From: Massilia sp. H-1
GTDB lineage: Bacteria; Pseudomonadota; Gammaproteobacteria; Burkholderiales; Burkholderiaceae_D
Length of the DNA stretch: 64,000 nucleotides
Assembly (NCBI GenBank): GCA_024703915.1
Contig: CP087969.1
Location: 62,001-126,000 of the forward strand
Reading direction: 5' to 3'
Shown: in pieces, positions 33,310-47,088 of the stretch
Layout: each line of letters opens with the position of its first letter
Numbering within the stretch: the first letter of the stretch is position 1
The notes under the pieces: generated by a model
Database searches by the model: none
Seen by the model: the letters and a program-made list of their open reading frames with translations, nothing else
What the model was told of the DNA's origin: nothing
Translations under genes and position numbers: made by a program

Positions 33310-34187
33310 TTAGAGGGCGATGGTGCCCGCGATGACGGTGACGCTGTGGCCGCCCACCCAGGGGGCGCCGCCCGGTAGGCAACGCTGATCCGGCCGTCAC
33401 AGCCGAGCTTGGTGCCCTGGCGCGCTTTGTAGCCTTGCGCCGTGCTGCCGCCGTCGGGGAAACCTTGGGCTGCCAGTACCCGCGCGATGCAGGCGTTGGC
33501 GCTGCCGGTCACCGGGTCTTCGGCCAGCTGGCCGTTTTTGGTGAACACGGCCCGCACTTCGAAGTCGGCCGGGCCGCCCGCCGCGTGCGGGCCGTACATG
33601 GCGATCCCGACCATGCCTTCCCGCGTGAACGTGGCCAGCCCGGCGGCATCGATCTGCGCGTCCAGGCAGGCTTGCGCGCTGTCCATCCGTACCACCAGCC
33701 AGCAGATGCCCATGGTGGCGATCACGGGGGCGGGGTCGAAGCAGATGTGCGCGCTGTTCAAGGTGTCTGTCAGCGAGGGAAACAAGCCCGGGTGCAGTGC
33801 CTGCAATTGCGCTTCGGGCGAGTGAAACGCCAGCGCACCGTCAACCCCGATATCGATCGGGACCAGGCCAACCGCGCATTCCTGGATCAGACGCCCCGGT
33901 GTTTTAGGCTGCAGGCCCGCTTCCAGCAAAGCATGGGCCGTGCCCAGTGTTGGATGGCCGAAGAAGTCGAATTCGGCGCCCGGCGAAAAGATGCGTACGC
34001 GGTAGTCCGCCAGCGGCGACACCGGCGGCAACACGAAGGTGGTTTCGGACAGATTGGTCCAGCGTGCGAGCGCCTGCATCTGCGCATCGGACAAGCCGTC
34101 GCCGTCGAGCACGACGGCGAGCGGATTGCCCTTGAGGGCGATGCGGGTGAAAACGTCGACCTGGCGAAAACGGCGCTTGCCCGCCAT
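33310..34187 (-). CDS. PhzF-family isomerase/epimerase-like protein
   Basis: About 292 residues. PhzF fold: RQVDVFTRIALKGNPLAVVL with the conserved GNP near residue 20, LSETTFVLPP with the catalytic-type Glu, FFGHPTLGTAHALL and, in the second half, EDPVTGSANACIA. The tail (AYRA, then WVGGHSVTVIAGTIAL) lies past a break near 33375. It may act on a chorismate-like or amino-acid substrate, but the family is broad and the true reaction is unknown. It is convergent with the rod-receiver gene. Confidence 0.88.
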
Positions 34188-34212
34188 CCGGGCTTACTCT
34201 TCCTGCCCGGCT

Positions 34213-34644
34213 TCAGGCCTAACCAGTCGCGGATGTAAGCCTTGAGCATGCGGTTTTCGAAGTTTTGCGCTTCGAGCATGGCGCGCGACGTCGTAGAACG
34301 AGATCACGCCCAGCAGCGTCTTGGCATTCATGACCGGCAGATAGCGCGTGTTTCTCGAGCATCATGCGGCGCACCTCGTTGACCTCGGTGTCCGGCGTGA
34401 CCGTGATCGGATGGTCGTCCATGTGCTTGCGCACGGTGTCGCCGCCGATCGCGCCGTTATTCTTGTGCAGTACCTTGATCACTTCGCGGAAGGTCAGCAT
34501 GCCGACCAGGTCGCCAAACTCCATGATGACCAGCGAACCGATGTCTTTTTCCGCCATGATGTTGACAGCCTCCACCAGCGCCATGTCCGGCGTGGCGGTG
34601 TACAGGATATTGCCTTTGACTTGGAGAATTTCCGATACTTTCAT
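34213..34644 (-). CDS. CBS-domain pair protein
   Basis: About 143 residues with two CBS domains and little else: MKVSEILQVKGNILYTATPD, AEKDIGSLVIMEFGDLVGML, then VRKHMDDHPITVTPDTEV and a second domain with a break near 34350. Such proteins bind adenine nucleotides. The stop is set at 34215-34213, assuming the TTAGGCC near 34220 is a rebuilt CCGGCC giving the end DWPA. Without that correction the frame runs on into phzF. Confidence 0.85.
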
Positions 34645-34863
34645 GGTGGCCGCCCTTGTCTGGTGAGATGTTTGGTGAGTTGTTTTTATAAGCCTTAGCT
34701 CCGAATGTAGCGTAAGCTTGGCGAAAAATCCAGCATTGCGGCAAATCAAACGGCCGCCATCGCAGGATCTTCTTTTCCGCTATTTTAGCTAGGAAACCAT
34801 TCTGGTGTGCGGCGAAGGCATGCTACGATTCGCGCCACCCTTTTTCAACCAGATGAGTCCACC

Positions 34864-36172
34864 ATGAGCGGTCCTCGATATCCCGGCTTCGACACCCTGT
34901 CGCTGCATGCTTGGCTGCCGTGCCCGACCCGGCCACAGGCGCGCGCTACCCCCGTTTATTTCACGTCTTCGTTCGCGTTCAAGGATTCCGACCACGCGGC
35001 TTCCCTGTTCAACATGGAGCGCTTGGCCACGTCTATTCGCGCATTTCGAACCCGACCAACGCGGTGCTCGAGGAGCGCATCGCCGCCCTCGAAGGCGGCG
35101 TGGCTTAAGCATTGCCACGGCCAGCGGCCAGGCCGCCATGTTCCTGGGCCTGGCGACGATTGCTTAGCGCGCCGGTTCCCATATTGTGGCCTCGCGCGCT
35201 GTACGGCGGTTCCCAGAACCTGCTCGGCTACACGCTCAAGCGCTTCGGCATCGAAACGACCTTCGTCGACCCGCGCGACCACGCCGCCTGGCGCGCCGCG
35301 ATCCGTCCCAACACCAAGGTCCTGTTTGCCGAAACGCTGGGCAATCCGGGCCTGGACGTGCTCGACATCGGCGCCGTGGCCGAGATCGCCCACGCGGCCC
35401 ACCTGCCGCTGATGGTCGATCCGACCTTCACCACGCCCTATCTGCTGCGCCCCTTCGAGCATGGCGCCGACCTGGTGTTCCACTCGGCCACCAAGTTCCT
35501 GTGCGGTCACGGCACCGCCATCGGCGGGCTGCTGGTCGACGGCGGCACTTTCGACTGGCAGGCCGCCTACGACGCCACCGGCCGCTTCGGCGAGCTGTGC
35601 GAGCCGTATGACGGCTTCCACGGCATGGTGTTCGCCGAAGAATCGACCGTCGCCCCGTTCTCGCTGCGCGCGGCGCGAAGGCTTGCGCGACTTTGGCGCC
35701 GTCATGAGCCCCCACAACGCCTTCGCCGTGCTGCAGGGGATAGAGACGCTCAGCCTGCGCATGGACCGCCACGTGGCCAATACGCGCAAGGTGGTCGAGT
35801 TCCTGCTCAAGAATCCGGCCGTCGAATCGGTGTCCTACCCGGAGCTCGATTCGCATCCGGACTACGCGCTGGCCAAGACGCTGCTGCCCAAGGGCTGCGG
35901 CGCCGTGTTTTCATTCAGCCTGAAAGGCGACCGCGCCGCCGGGCGCCGCTTCGTCGACGCGCTCAAGGTGTTCTCGCACCTGGCCAACGTGGGCGACGCC
36001 AAGTCGCTCGTGATCCACCCCGCTTCGACCACCCACTTCCGGGTCCCGGCCGATCAGCTGGCCAAATCCGGCATCACCGAGGGCACGATGCGCCTGTCGG
36101 TCGGCCTGGAAGACCCGGACGATCTGATCGAAGACCTCGCGCGGCCTGAAACTGTCGCAGAAGGGGGCTTGA
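34864..36172 (+). CDS. PLP-dependent O-acyl-homoserine sulfhydrylase/cystathionine gamma-synthase family
   Basis: About 433 residues, fold-type I. It has FDTLSLHA at the start, [60 protein letters not shown] and the PLP lysine in [16 protein letters not shown]. The C-terminus has [15 protein letters not shown], the usual family segment. Frames break near 34912, 35035, 35106 and 35164 (the last two rebuilt GCCGGC), and near 35680 and 36145. It makes homocysteine or cystathionine in methionine synthesis; which donor it prefers is not visible. Its TGA overlaps the start of the hydrolase gene by one base. Confidence 0.88.
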
Positions 36173-36982
36173 ATGATCGTCACCGTACAAGGCCAGAGCG
36201 CCTACTGCTACACCGGCGGCAAACCGTTCGATGCGGCCCGCCCGACCGTGATCTTCATCCACGGCGCCCAGAACGACCACTCCGTGTGGTGCCTGCAGAC
36301 GCGCTATTTTGCCCACCACGGCTTCAATGTGCTGGCGCTGGACCTGCCCGGCCACGGCCGCAGCAAGGGCGAAGCCAAGACCAGCGTCGAAGCGATGGCC
36401 GCCTGGGTGCTCGATGTGATGGAGGCCGTCGGCGTCGACAAGGCGATGATGGTGGGCCACAGCATGGGTTCCCTGATCGCGCTCGAAGCCTCGTTCATCG
36501 CGTCGCAAGCGCGTGACGCGCCTGGCCATGGTCGGCACCACTTACCCGATGAAGGTGTCGGACGCGCTGCTGGCCACGTCGCGCGACGATGAGCAGGCCG
36601 CGATCGACATGGTCAACATCTTTTCGCATTCGTCGATGGCGCAAAAGCCGTCCTGTCCCGGCCCCGGCTTTTACACCATGGGCGGCGCGCGGCGCCTGAT
36701 GCAGCGCATGTCGGCCATCAATCCGCAGCAGTTGTTCTATACCGACTTCTATGCCTGCAACGCCTATGCCAACGGCCAGGCGGCAGCCGAAGCGGTACGC
36801 TGCCCGGTCCTGTTCCTGTTCGGTTCAAAAGACATGATGACGCCGCCCCGTTCGACCAAGACCCTGACGTCCGCCATCGGGCACGGCACGGTGGTCCAGG
36901 TCGACGCTTCTACCACCAGATGATGGCCGAGCAGCCGGACGCGGTGCTGGACGCCCTCTTCGCCTTTGCCAACGGGAGTTAG
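36173..36982 (+). CDS. Alpha/beta hydrolase
   Basis: About 269 residues. The oxyanion region is VIFIHGAQNDHSVW, followed by LDLPGHGRSKGE, the nucleophile elbow VGHSMGSLIAL (Ser about residue 101), the acid in LFLFGSKDMMTPP, and the His near FYHQMM after a break near 36908. A second break lies near 36515. It is coupled to the sulfhydrylase gene and followed 3 bases later by a DUF962 gene. The substrate is unknown. Confidence 0.87.
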
Positions 36983-36985
36983 GTC

Positions 36986-37291
36986 ATGAGCGCCAGGTAC
37001 ACCAGCTTCAGCGAGTTCTATCCGTTCTATCTGACCCAGCATGCCAACCGTACCTGTCGCCGCACCCACTTCATCGGCAGTACCGGCGCCCTGGCGGCGC
37101 TGGGCGCGCTGGCCGTCACGGGCAACCCGTGGTGGATCCTGGCGGCCCTGGTGTCGGGCTACGGCGGGGCGTGGATCGGCCATTTCGTCTATGAAAAGAA
37201 CCGTCCCGCCTCGTTCGCCCAGCCGCTCTATTCGTTCCGGGCCGACTGGGTCATGTACTGGCAGATGCTGACGGGGAAGCTGAGCTGGTAG
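36986..37291 (+). CDS. DUF962/Mpo1-like membrane protein
   Basis: 101 residues, unbroken. It has the DUF962 pattern FYPFYLTQHANRTCRRTHFIG, two hydrophobic segments, then GGAWIGHFVYEKNRPASF. The His residues in the first, second and third motifs match the metal-binding histidines of Mpo1-type 2-hydroxy fatty-acid dioxygenases. A lipid role is inferred from that. It is in an operon with the hydrolase and overlaps the convergent yihY end by about 40 bases. Confidence 0.85.
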   Translation: MSARYTSFSEFYPFYLTQHANRTCRRTHFIGSTGALAALGALAVTGNPWWILAALVSGYGGAWIGHFVYEKNRPASFAQPLYSFRADWVMYWQMLTGKLSW

Positions 37292-38647
37292 TTTGCACCG
37301 CGCCGCGCGCGAAATGCTCGGCCAGGCTCTGGTGCAAGCCGCCCTCGACCGCCATTTCGACCTGACGCGCCAAGGCGCTCGTGTCGAGCGTCATCGGCGA
37401 GCCGGGATCGAGGTCGAGCGCCTTGGCCGCGTCCACCGCCGTGCCGCTGAAGACAAACAGGCGGTACACGTCGGCCAGGCGCACCTTGTTCACATTGGCC
37501 AGCAGGACCCAGTTGTCGGCGCCTTCGCGCGCCCGCTTGCCCCAGCGCGAACGGGTGGTCACGTCCGCCTGCACCCGTCCGACCCAGCCCACGCGCAGCA
37601 TTTTCTCCAGCAGCGCCGTCATTTCGTCGTAGCCGAAGCGGGTATGGGCGCGGATCTTGGCCGACGATACCAGCGCCGTGTCGCTGGCCTGGGCGCTGCC
37701 GTGCAAGACCTTGAGGATCGCCATCGCGTCGACAAAGGCGCCGCCCGGCACCGGCTTGTACCACCAGCGTTCGTATTTGACGACCGGCAGCGCCGCCGTC
37801 AGCAGGGCGCCGATCAGGGTGATCATCCACGACAGGTAAATCCACAGCAGGAACAGCGGCAAGGCCGCCAGCGCTGTAGATCACGGCATAGGCCGGGAAC
37901 TGGCGGATGAACATGGCGAACAGGCGCTTGGCCACTTCGAATGCCAGCGCGGCCACCACGCCGCCCCAGACCGCGTCACGCCAGTCGACATGGCGGTTCG
38001 GCACCGCCATGTAGAGCAGCGTGTAGGCGCCGGTCGTCAGCGCCACCGAAATGAAGGTGTTGAAGAAGCTGCTCGCCAGCGGCGCCGCCTTGGCCAGCCC
38101 GCTGGTGGCCACGAACAGCTGCGAGGAAGCCGAGATCGACAGGCCGAACAGGAGCGGCCCGAGCGTGACCAGGGCCCAGTAAATGACGATGCGCTGACCC
38201 AGCGGGCGGGTGCGCTTGACGCGCCAAATCTGGTTGAAGGCGCGCTCGATCATGCCCATCATGGCGGCCGAGGTGAACAGCAGCGCGACCGCGCCCACCG
38301 CCGACAGGCTCTTGGCCTTGCTGGCGAACTGGGTCAGATTGCTGATGACGGTGTTGGAAATCCCCTTTGGCATCATGGTCTGCACAAAATAGGCGTCCAT
38401 CGAAGCGCGGAAATTGGTAAAGATCGGGAAGGTCAAAAACAGCGCCAGGATGATGGTCAGCAGCGGCACCAGCGCCAGGGTGGTGGTGAACGTGAGGCTG
38501 CTTAGCCACCTGCTGCAGCTTCTCTTCGTTGAGGCGGCGGCGCGCGAAATACAGCAGGTCGCGCGCTTCGCTCCACGTCAGACCGCGTACGACATCGACA
38601 CTGGAGTTGATCATCTGGTTGGTGGACCGGGAAATTTTGGAAAGCAT
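37251..38647 (-). CDS. YihY/BrkB-family membrane protein
   Basis: About 465 residues with six membrane segments in the first 300 (VPLLTIILALFLTFPIF, AVGAVALLFTSAAMMGMIE, IYWALVTLGPLLFGLSI, AVWGGVVAALAFEVAKRLF). The family hallmark is in FNQIWRVKRTRPLGQRIVIYW. A cytoplasmic winged-helix-like tail follows (YDEMTALLEKMLRVGWVG), common in the betaproteobacterial form. Frames break near 38500 (rebuilt GCCGGC, now GCTAAGC on the coding strand) and near 37875. The true function is not established. Confidence 0.87.
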
Positions 38648-38670
38648 GAAGTCTTAAAAACGCGCCCTGA

Positions 38671-41128
<2,458 letters not shown>

Positions 41129-41145
41129 CCACCGGGAGTATCCTC

Positions 41146-41579
41146 ATGCCACGTCTGCTAGCCGTGCTAGCGCTGTGCCTGCTGTCAGCCGGCATGCCGC
41201 CAAGCGCAATCGCTGTACAAATGCCGCATCGACGGCACCCTGACCTATTCCGGTTCGCCCTGCCCGGGCGCGGCCAGCACCGCGCTCGAGGTGCCCGCGG
41301 CTCCGCTGCCGGCGCCCGGTGCGGACACCGCACTCAAACGCCAGCAAGCCGAGGCCGCCATGCTCCGGCAGCAGCGCATCCGGCGCGAAACGGCCGAGGC
41401 GCGCGCCGACCAGGCCAGGGCGCGCCAGGGCGAAGCCCACCGCGCGCTGCGGCAAGCTGCGCCTGCAGAAAAAATGGGCCGACGAGGCGACGGCCAACGC
41501 CACCGACAAGGGGCGCGACAAGGCCCAGGCCAAGGCGCGCCGCACGCAAGAGCTGCTGGCGCTCGAATGTCCGTTCTGA
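41146..41579 (+). CDS. Small secreted protein with DUF4124-like start
   Basis: About 145 residues. A signal peptide (LAVLALCLLSAGMPPSA) is followed by YKCRIDGTLTYSGSPCPG, the two-Cys DUF4124-like motif, then a charged helical tail rich in Ala, Arg and Gln ending LLALECPF. Frames break near 41213 (a lost GC) and near 41450. The ATG at 41146 is preferred over a GTG at 41125. Its end overlaps the start of the permease gene. Confidence 0.7.
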
Positions 41580-44129
41580 ACACGCTGTCACGCTGGCTGC
41601 TGTTTGGCGAATGGCGCGCCCATCCCGTGCGCGCCCTGCTCGCCATTGCCGCCATCGCGGTCGGCGTGGCGATGGGCTTTGCCATCCACCTGATCAACGC
41701 GGCCGCCTTCAACGAATTTTCCGCCGCCACCAAGAGCCTGGCTTAGCCAGGCCGACGTGCAGGTCGCGGGCCGCGAACACTGGTTCGACGAAGCCGTTTT
41801 CAGCCGCCTGGCCGAGCACCCGTCGGTGGCGGTTGCCTCGCCCGTGCTGCTGGTCGACGCCGAGCGTGCCCGGCCAGCGCACCTCGCTCCAGGTGATCGG
41901 GGCCGACGCCTTCCGCTCGGGCGCCGTGACGCCCAGCCTGATCGGCGCCAGCGCCATGGCGGCGACGTGTTCGACGTGCTGGCCGACGACGCCATCTTCC
42001 TCTCATCGGCCGCCGCCAGCTGGCTCGAACGCACCAGCGGCGGCCCGCTCACGCTGCGCGCCGGCACCCACGACTTTGCCCTGCGGGTGGCCGGGTCGAT
42101 GCCGCAGGCGCGGCCCGGCCAGCGCATCGCCGTGATGGACATCGGCGCGGCGCAGTGGCACTTCAACAAGGTCGGCGTGCTCTCGCGGATCGACCTCAAA
42201 CTGCGCAACGGCGTGGACCGCGAGGGCTTCGTGCGCGCACTGGGGCAGGATCTCGAACGCGATTTTCCGGGCCGCTTCCTGGTGCGCCAGCCCAATGACG
42301 AGGACCAGGAAAGCCGCAACAGCGGCATGAGCCGCGCCTACCGCGTCAACCTCACCGTGCTGGCGCTGGTTGCGTTGTTCACGGGCGCCTTCCTCGTGTT
42401 TTCCACCCAGGCGCTGTCGGTCATGCGGCGCCGCAGCCAGTTCGCCCTGCTGCGCGTGCTCGGGGTCGAACGGCGCCAGCTGCTGCGCCAGGTCCTGCTC
42501 GAAGGCGCCAGCCTGGGCGTGCTGGGCGCCCTGCTCGGCATCGGCGCCAAGGCTGCGCCTTCGCCGCCAGCGCGCTGCATTATTTCGGGGCCGACCTGGG
42601 CGCCGAAGCATGTTCGCGGGCGTGCGCCCCCAGGTGGCCTTCCCGCCGCTCGCCGCCGCCGTGTTCTTCTCACTCGGCCTGGGCGTGGCCTTGCTGGGCT
42701 GCCTGGCCCCGGCCTGGGAAGCGGCACGCGCCGCGCCCGCCGTCGCCCTCAAGTCCGGCACCGACGAAGCGGCCCTGTCGCGCCTGTCGCGCGTCTGGCC
42801 GTCGCTGGTCTGCCTGGCGCTGGCCGGCAGGCTTCGCCTGGGCCCCGCCCGTGTTCGAGCTGCCCCTGTTCGGCTACCTGGCCATCGGCCTGCTGCTGAT
42901 CGGCGGGATCGGGCTGATGCCGCGCCTGGCGGCCACCGTCTTCACGGTCCTCAACCGGCGCGCCATGCGCTCCGGCAGCCGCCACCCGGTGCTGGCGCTG
43001 ACGCTGGCGCGGCTGGCCAACGCGTCGGGCCAGGCTAAGCATCGCCCTCGGCGGCGTGCTGTCGAGTTTTTCGCTGATGGTGGCCATGGCGATCATGGTG
43101 GCCAGTTTCCGCATCTCGCTCGACGACTGGCTGGTGCGGCTGCTGCTCTAGCCGACCTGTACGTGCGCATCGAGAACAGCGGCAGCAGCCGGCGGCCTGG
43201 GCCCGGACCAGCAGGCCGCCCTGGCGGCGCTGCCGGGCGCGCGCCGGGTCGATTTTTGCGTAGCAGCCGGATCACCCTCGCGCCCGCGCGCCCCGACGTG
43301 GTCTTGCTGGCGCACGCGATCGATCCAGCCGACCCGGGCCGCAACATGCTGCTCGAAGGGTCGACCGCCGCCGTGCCCGCGGGCGCGGTCCGGCCTGGGT
43401 ATCGGAAGCGATGCTCGACCTGTACGGCAGCAAGATCGGCGGCACGCTCGATCTGCCGCTGCGCGGCGTCATGCAGCGCTTCTTTATTGCCGGCAGCGGT
43501 GCGCGACTACGCCAACCAGACCGGCGCCGTGCATATCCGGCTCGAGGACTATCGCCAGCTCTCGGGCGACCCGCTGGTGAGCGACATCGCCATGTGGACC
43601 GGCGACGGCGTCGACGCCGACACGCTCGAACAGCAGGTGCGCGCGTGCCATTTGGCGCGACCCTCGGCTTTGCCAAGCCGGGCGAAATCCGCACCATGAG
43701 CATGAAGATCTTCGACCGCAGTTTCGCCGTCACCTATCTGCTGGAAGCGATCGCGATCGCCATCGGCATGGCTAAGCGTGGGCCGCTACCTTCTCGGCCC
43801 AGACCCTGGCCCGTTCCAAGGAATTCGGCATGCTGCGCCACGTGGGCGTCTCGCGCGGACAGATCCTGCGCATTCTCGCGCTCGAAGGGGGCGGCCTGTC
43901 GGCGCTGGGCGTGGCCTGCGGCTTCGGCCTGGGCCTCTTGATCAGCCTCATTCTCGTGTATGTCGTCAATCCGCAATCGTTCCACTGGTCGATGCAGCTG
44001 CATCTGCCATGGCCGCTGCTGGGCAGCGTGGCCGCCGTGCTGCTCATCTCGTCCGTCATCACGGCCCTGGTGTCGGGGCGCTACGCCCTGTCCGGCGGGC
44101 CGATCCGCGCAGTCAGGGAGGACTGGTGA
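41567..44129 (+). CDS. FtsX-family ABC transporter permease
   Basis: About 850 residues with the two-block layout of large FtsX/MacB-like permeases: TM1 (HPVRALLAIAAIAVGVAMGF), a periplasmic region, three helices with MRRRSQFALLRVLGVERRQL, a second periplasmic region and a repeat block (LARSKEFGMLRHVGVSRGQI). Frames break at least ten times; those at 41743, 43036, 43146 and 43785 are rebuilt GCCGGC. It is followed by a lipocalin-like gene, a pairing seen in AttFGH-like operons. No ATPase gene lies next to it, which is unusual. Confidence 0.85.
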
Positions 44130-45176
44130 AGCGTATTCTGTGTTTGCTGTTGCTGCTGGCGGCGCATAGCTGCTGGGCCTTCGACCCTGTTACCCCGGGC
44201 CGGGTACTGGCCTTCCCGGCCGACTATGGCGCCCATCCGTCCTTCAAGACCGAGTGGTGGTACGTGACCGGCTGGCTCAAGACCGGCGACGGCAAGCCGC
44301 TCGGCTTCCAGGTGACCTTCTTTCGCAGCGCCACCGGCCAGGGCAAGGACAATCCGAGCGCCTTTGCGCCGCGCCAGCTGATCATCGGCCACGCGGCCCT
44401 GTCCGATCCGGCGGCTAAGCAAGCTGGCCCACGACCAGCGCTCCGCGCGCGAAGGCTTCAACCTGGCCTACGCCAAGGCTTAAGCACCACCGACATCAAG
44501 CTCGAAGACTGGCGCATGGTGCGCGCGCCCGACGGCAGCTACCGGGTCAGCATCAAGTCGCCCCAGGTCATGCTCGACCTGAGCCTCACGCCCACCCAGC
44601 CGCTGCTGCTCCAGGGCGCGGGCGGCTACTCGCGCAAGGGGCGCGACCCGGCCAATGCCAGCTACTACTACAGCGAACCGCAGCTCAAGGTGCGCGGCAC
44701 GGCTTGGCAAGCGCGCACCGTCGAAGGCACGGCCTGGCTCGATCACGAATGGTCCAGCCAGGCGCTCGACCCGGAGGCGGCGGGCTGGGACTGGGTCGGC
44801 GCCAACCTCGACGACGGCTCCGCCCTGATGGCTTTCCAGATCAGGAGCAAACAAGGTGGTAAACTATGGGCGCACGCGATGCTGCGCGACGCCAGTGGCA
44901 AAATCACGCAGTATTTACCCGAACAGGTCAGTTTTACTCCGCAGGCGCGGTGGAAATCGCCGCGTACCAATGCCGACTATCCAGTGGCGACCACCATCGT
45001 CACCGGTGGCACCCGCTGGCAGATTTCACCCTTGCAGCAAGACCAGGAGCTCGATTCGCGCCGCTCCACGGGGGCGATTTACTGGGAAGGCGCGGTCACG
45101 GTCGGGCGCGATGGTGTGCTGGCCGGGGCACGGCTACCTGGAAATGGTCGGGTATGCCGCACCGATGAAGCTCTGA
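44126..45176 (+). CDS. Lipocalin-like (AttH/CrtC-type) secreted protein
   Basis: About 350 residues. A signal peptide (LCLLLLLAAHSCWA) is followed by FKTEWWYVTGWLKTGDGKPL, the AttH/CrtC signature, then FQVTFFRSA, YYYSEPQLKVRG, GTAWLDHEWSSQ and GWDWVGANLDDGSALMAFQI. The GTG at 44126 overlaps the permease stop (GTGA). Frames break at 44415 and 44480 (both rebuilt GCCGGC) and near 45128. It is probably secreted and works with the permease on lipids or hydrophobic molecules (inference). Confidence 0.87.
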
Positions 45177-45216
45177 ATTAACACGCAACGAACAACGTAC
45201 AACGAACAACAACACA

Positions 45217-47055
45217 ATGACCAACAGTACCACCAGCACCACCGGCATCACCCCGACCGATCCAGCCCGCAAGGGCAGCCTGGCCGCATTCAAGGGCCTG
45301 GCGCCCTTCCTGCGCCCGTACAAGCGCCACTTCGTGATGGCCGGTATCGCCCTGGTCGTGGCCATGCTACGCCACCCTGGCCATTCCTGCCGCCTTCAAG
45401 CAGATGATCGACCATGGCTTCGGGGCCGTGGCTTGGCGCCCAGAATCCGGCCCAGGTCGATGCCACCTTCCTGGCCCTGTTCGCCGTCGCCACCGTGCTG
45501 GGCATCGCCACGGCCGCGCGCTTCTACACCGTGTCGTGGCTGGGCGAGCGCGTAACCGCCGACATCCGCAGCGCCGTCTACCGCCACGTGGTGGACCAGA
45601 GTCCCGAGTTTTTCGGAAACCACCCAGACCGGCGAAGTCCTGTCGCGCCTGACCACCGACACCACCCTGATCCAGGCCGTGGTCGGCACCAGCATCTCCA
45701 TGGCGCTGCGTAACATGCTGCTGTTCGTGGGCGGGCTGGTGATGCTGTTCATCACCAGCGCCAAGCTGACCTCCATCATCCTGGTGCTGCTGGTGCTGGT
45801 GGTGGTGCCGATCATTCTGTTCGGCCGCCGCGTGCGGCGCCTGTCGCGCGACTCGCAGGACCGCATTGCCGACGCCTCGGCCATGGCCGCATGAGATCCT
45901 CAATGCCATGCCGACCGTGCAAGCCTTCACCCACGAGAAGCTGGAAGCCGTCCGCTTTGGCGGCTCGGTCGAGAGCGCGTTCCAGACAGCGATGCGCCGC
46001 ATCCGCGCCCGCTCGCTGCTGACCATGATCGCGATTGTGCTCGTTTTCGGCACCATCGTGTTCGTGCTGTGGCTGGGCGCGCACGCCGTCCTCGAAGGCA
46101 CCATGACCGGCGGCGACCTGGGCCAGTTCATCCTGTACGCGACCATGGTCTCGGGCTCGATCGGCGCGTTGTCGGAAGTGATGGGCGAAGCCCAGCGCGC
46201 CCGCCGGCGCCACCGAGCGCCTGCTGGAACTGCTGGCGGTCAAGTCGCCGATCCAGAATCCCGCGCGTCCGCTGCCGCTGCTTAGCGCAGCGCACCGCGA
46301 GCGGCGCTGCATTGTCGCTGTCGGACCTGACGTTCTCGTATCCGTCGCGCCCAGGCACGGCGGCGCTGTCGCACCTGTCGCTGTCGATCGCCCCGGGCGA
46401 AACGGTGGCCGTGGTTGGCCCTTCGGGCGCTCAAGCAAGACCACCCTGTTCCAGCTGTTCCTGCGCTTCTACGATCCGCAAAGCGGCACCATCGCGCTTG
46501 ACGGCGTCGACATCAAGCAGCTCGACCTGCACACCCTGCGCGACGCGATCGGCATCGTCCCCCAGGACACGGTGATCTTCTCGGCCGACGCGATGGAAAA
46601 CATCCGTTACGGACGGACGCGCAAGGACTGACGCGGAAGTGATTGCCGCCGCCCGCATGGCCGCCGCCCACGAATTCATCGAGCGTCTGCCGCAAGGCTA
46701 CAAGTCCTTCCTGGGCGAGCGCGGCGTGCGCCTGTCCGGCGGACAGCGCCAGCGCATTGCGATCGCGCGCGCCCTGCTGAAAAACCCGCCGCTGCTGCTG
46801 CTCGACGAAGCGACCAGCGCGCTCGACGCCGAATCCGAACGCCTGGTGCAAAGCGCGCTGGAAGCGGCCATGGTCGGCCGCACCACCGTGATCATCGCGC
46901 ACCGCCTGGCGACCGTGCAGCGCGCGGACCGCATCATCGTCATGGAAGACGGCAAGATCGTCGAGACCGGCACCCACAGCGCGCTGGTCGCGCTGGGCGG
47001 CATCTACGCCAACCTCGCCGCCCTCCAGTTCCATAACGTCCACGTGACCCATTAA
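45217..47055 (+). CDS. ABC exporter, fused membrane and ATPase domains (MsbA-like)
   Basis: About 610 residues. Six membrane helices come first ([37 protein letters not shown]), then the nucleotide-binding domain. Walker A is GPSGAGKTTLF, where GCCGGC now reads GCTCAAGC near 46434. The signature is [17 protein letters not shown], Walker B is [12 protein letters not shown], and the switch His lies in IIAHRLATV. Frames break near 45369, 45434, 45622, 45892, 46202, 46285, 46434 and 46627. It probably exports lipid or drug molecules. It follows the lipocalin gene by about 40 bases on the same strand. Confidence 0.92.
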
Positions 47056-47056
47056 T

Positions 47057-47075
47057 CGGGGTCAGACCTCAATTT
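47057..47075. repeat. Half copy of the GGGGTCAGACC repeat
   Basis: CGGGGTCAGACCTCAATTT matches the left arm at 14863 but has no right arm here. It sits in the short gap between the exporter stop and the threonine aldolase start. Confidence 0.7.
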
Positions 47076-47088
47076 GCGGAGATACGCC

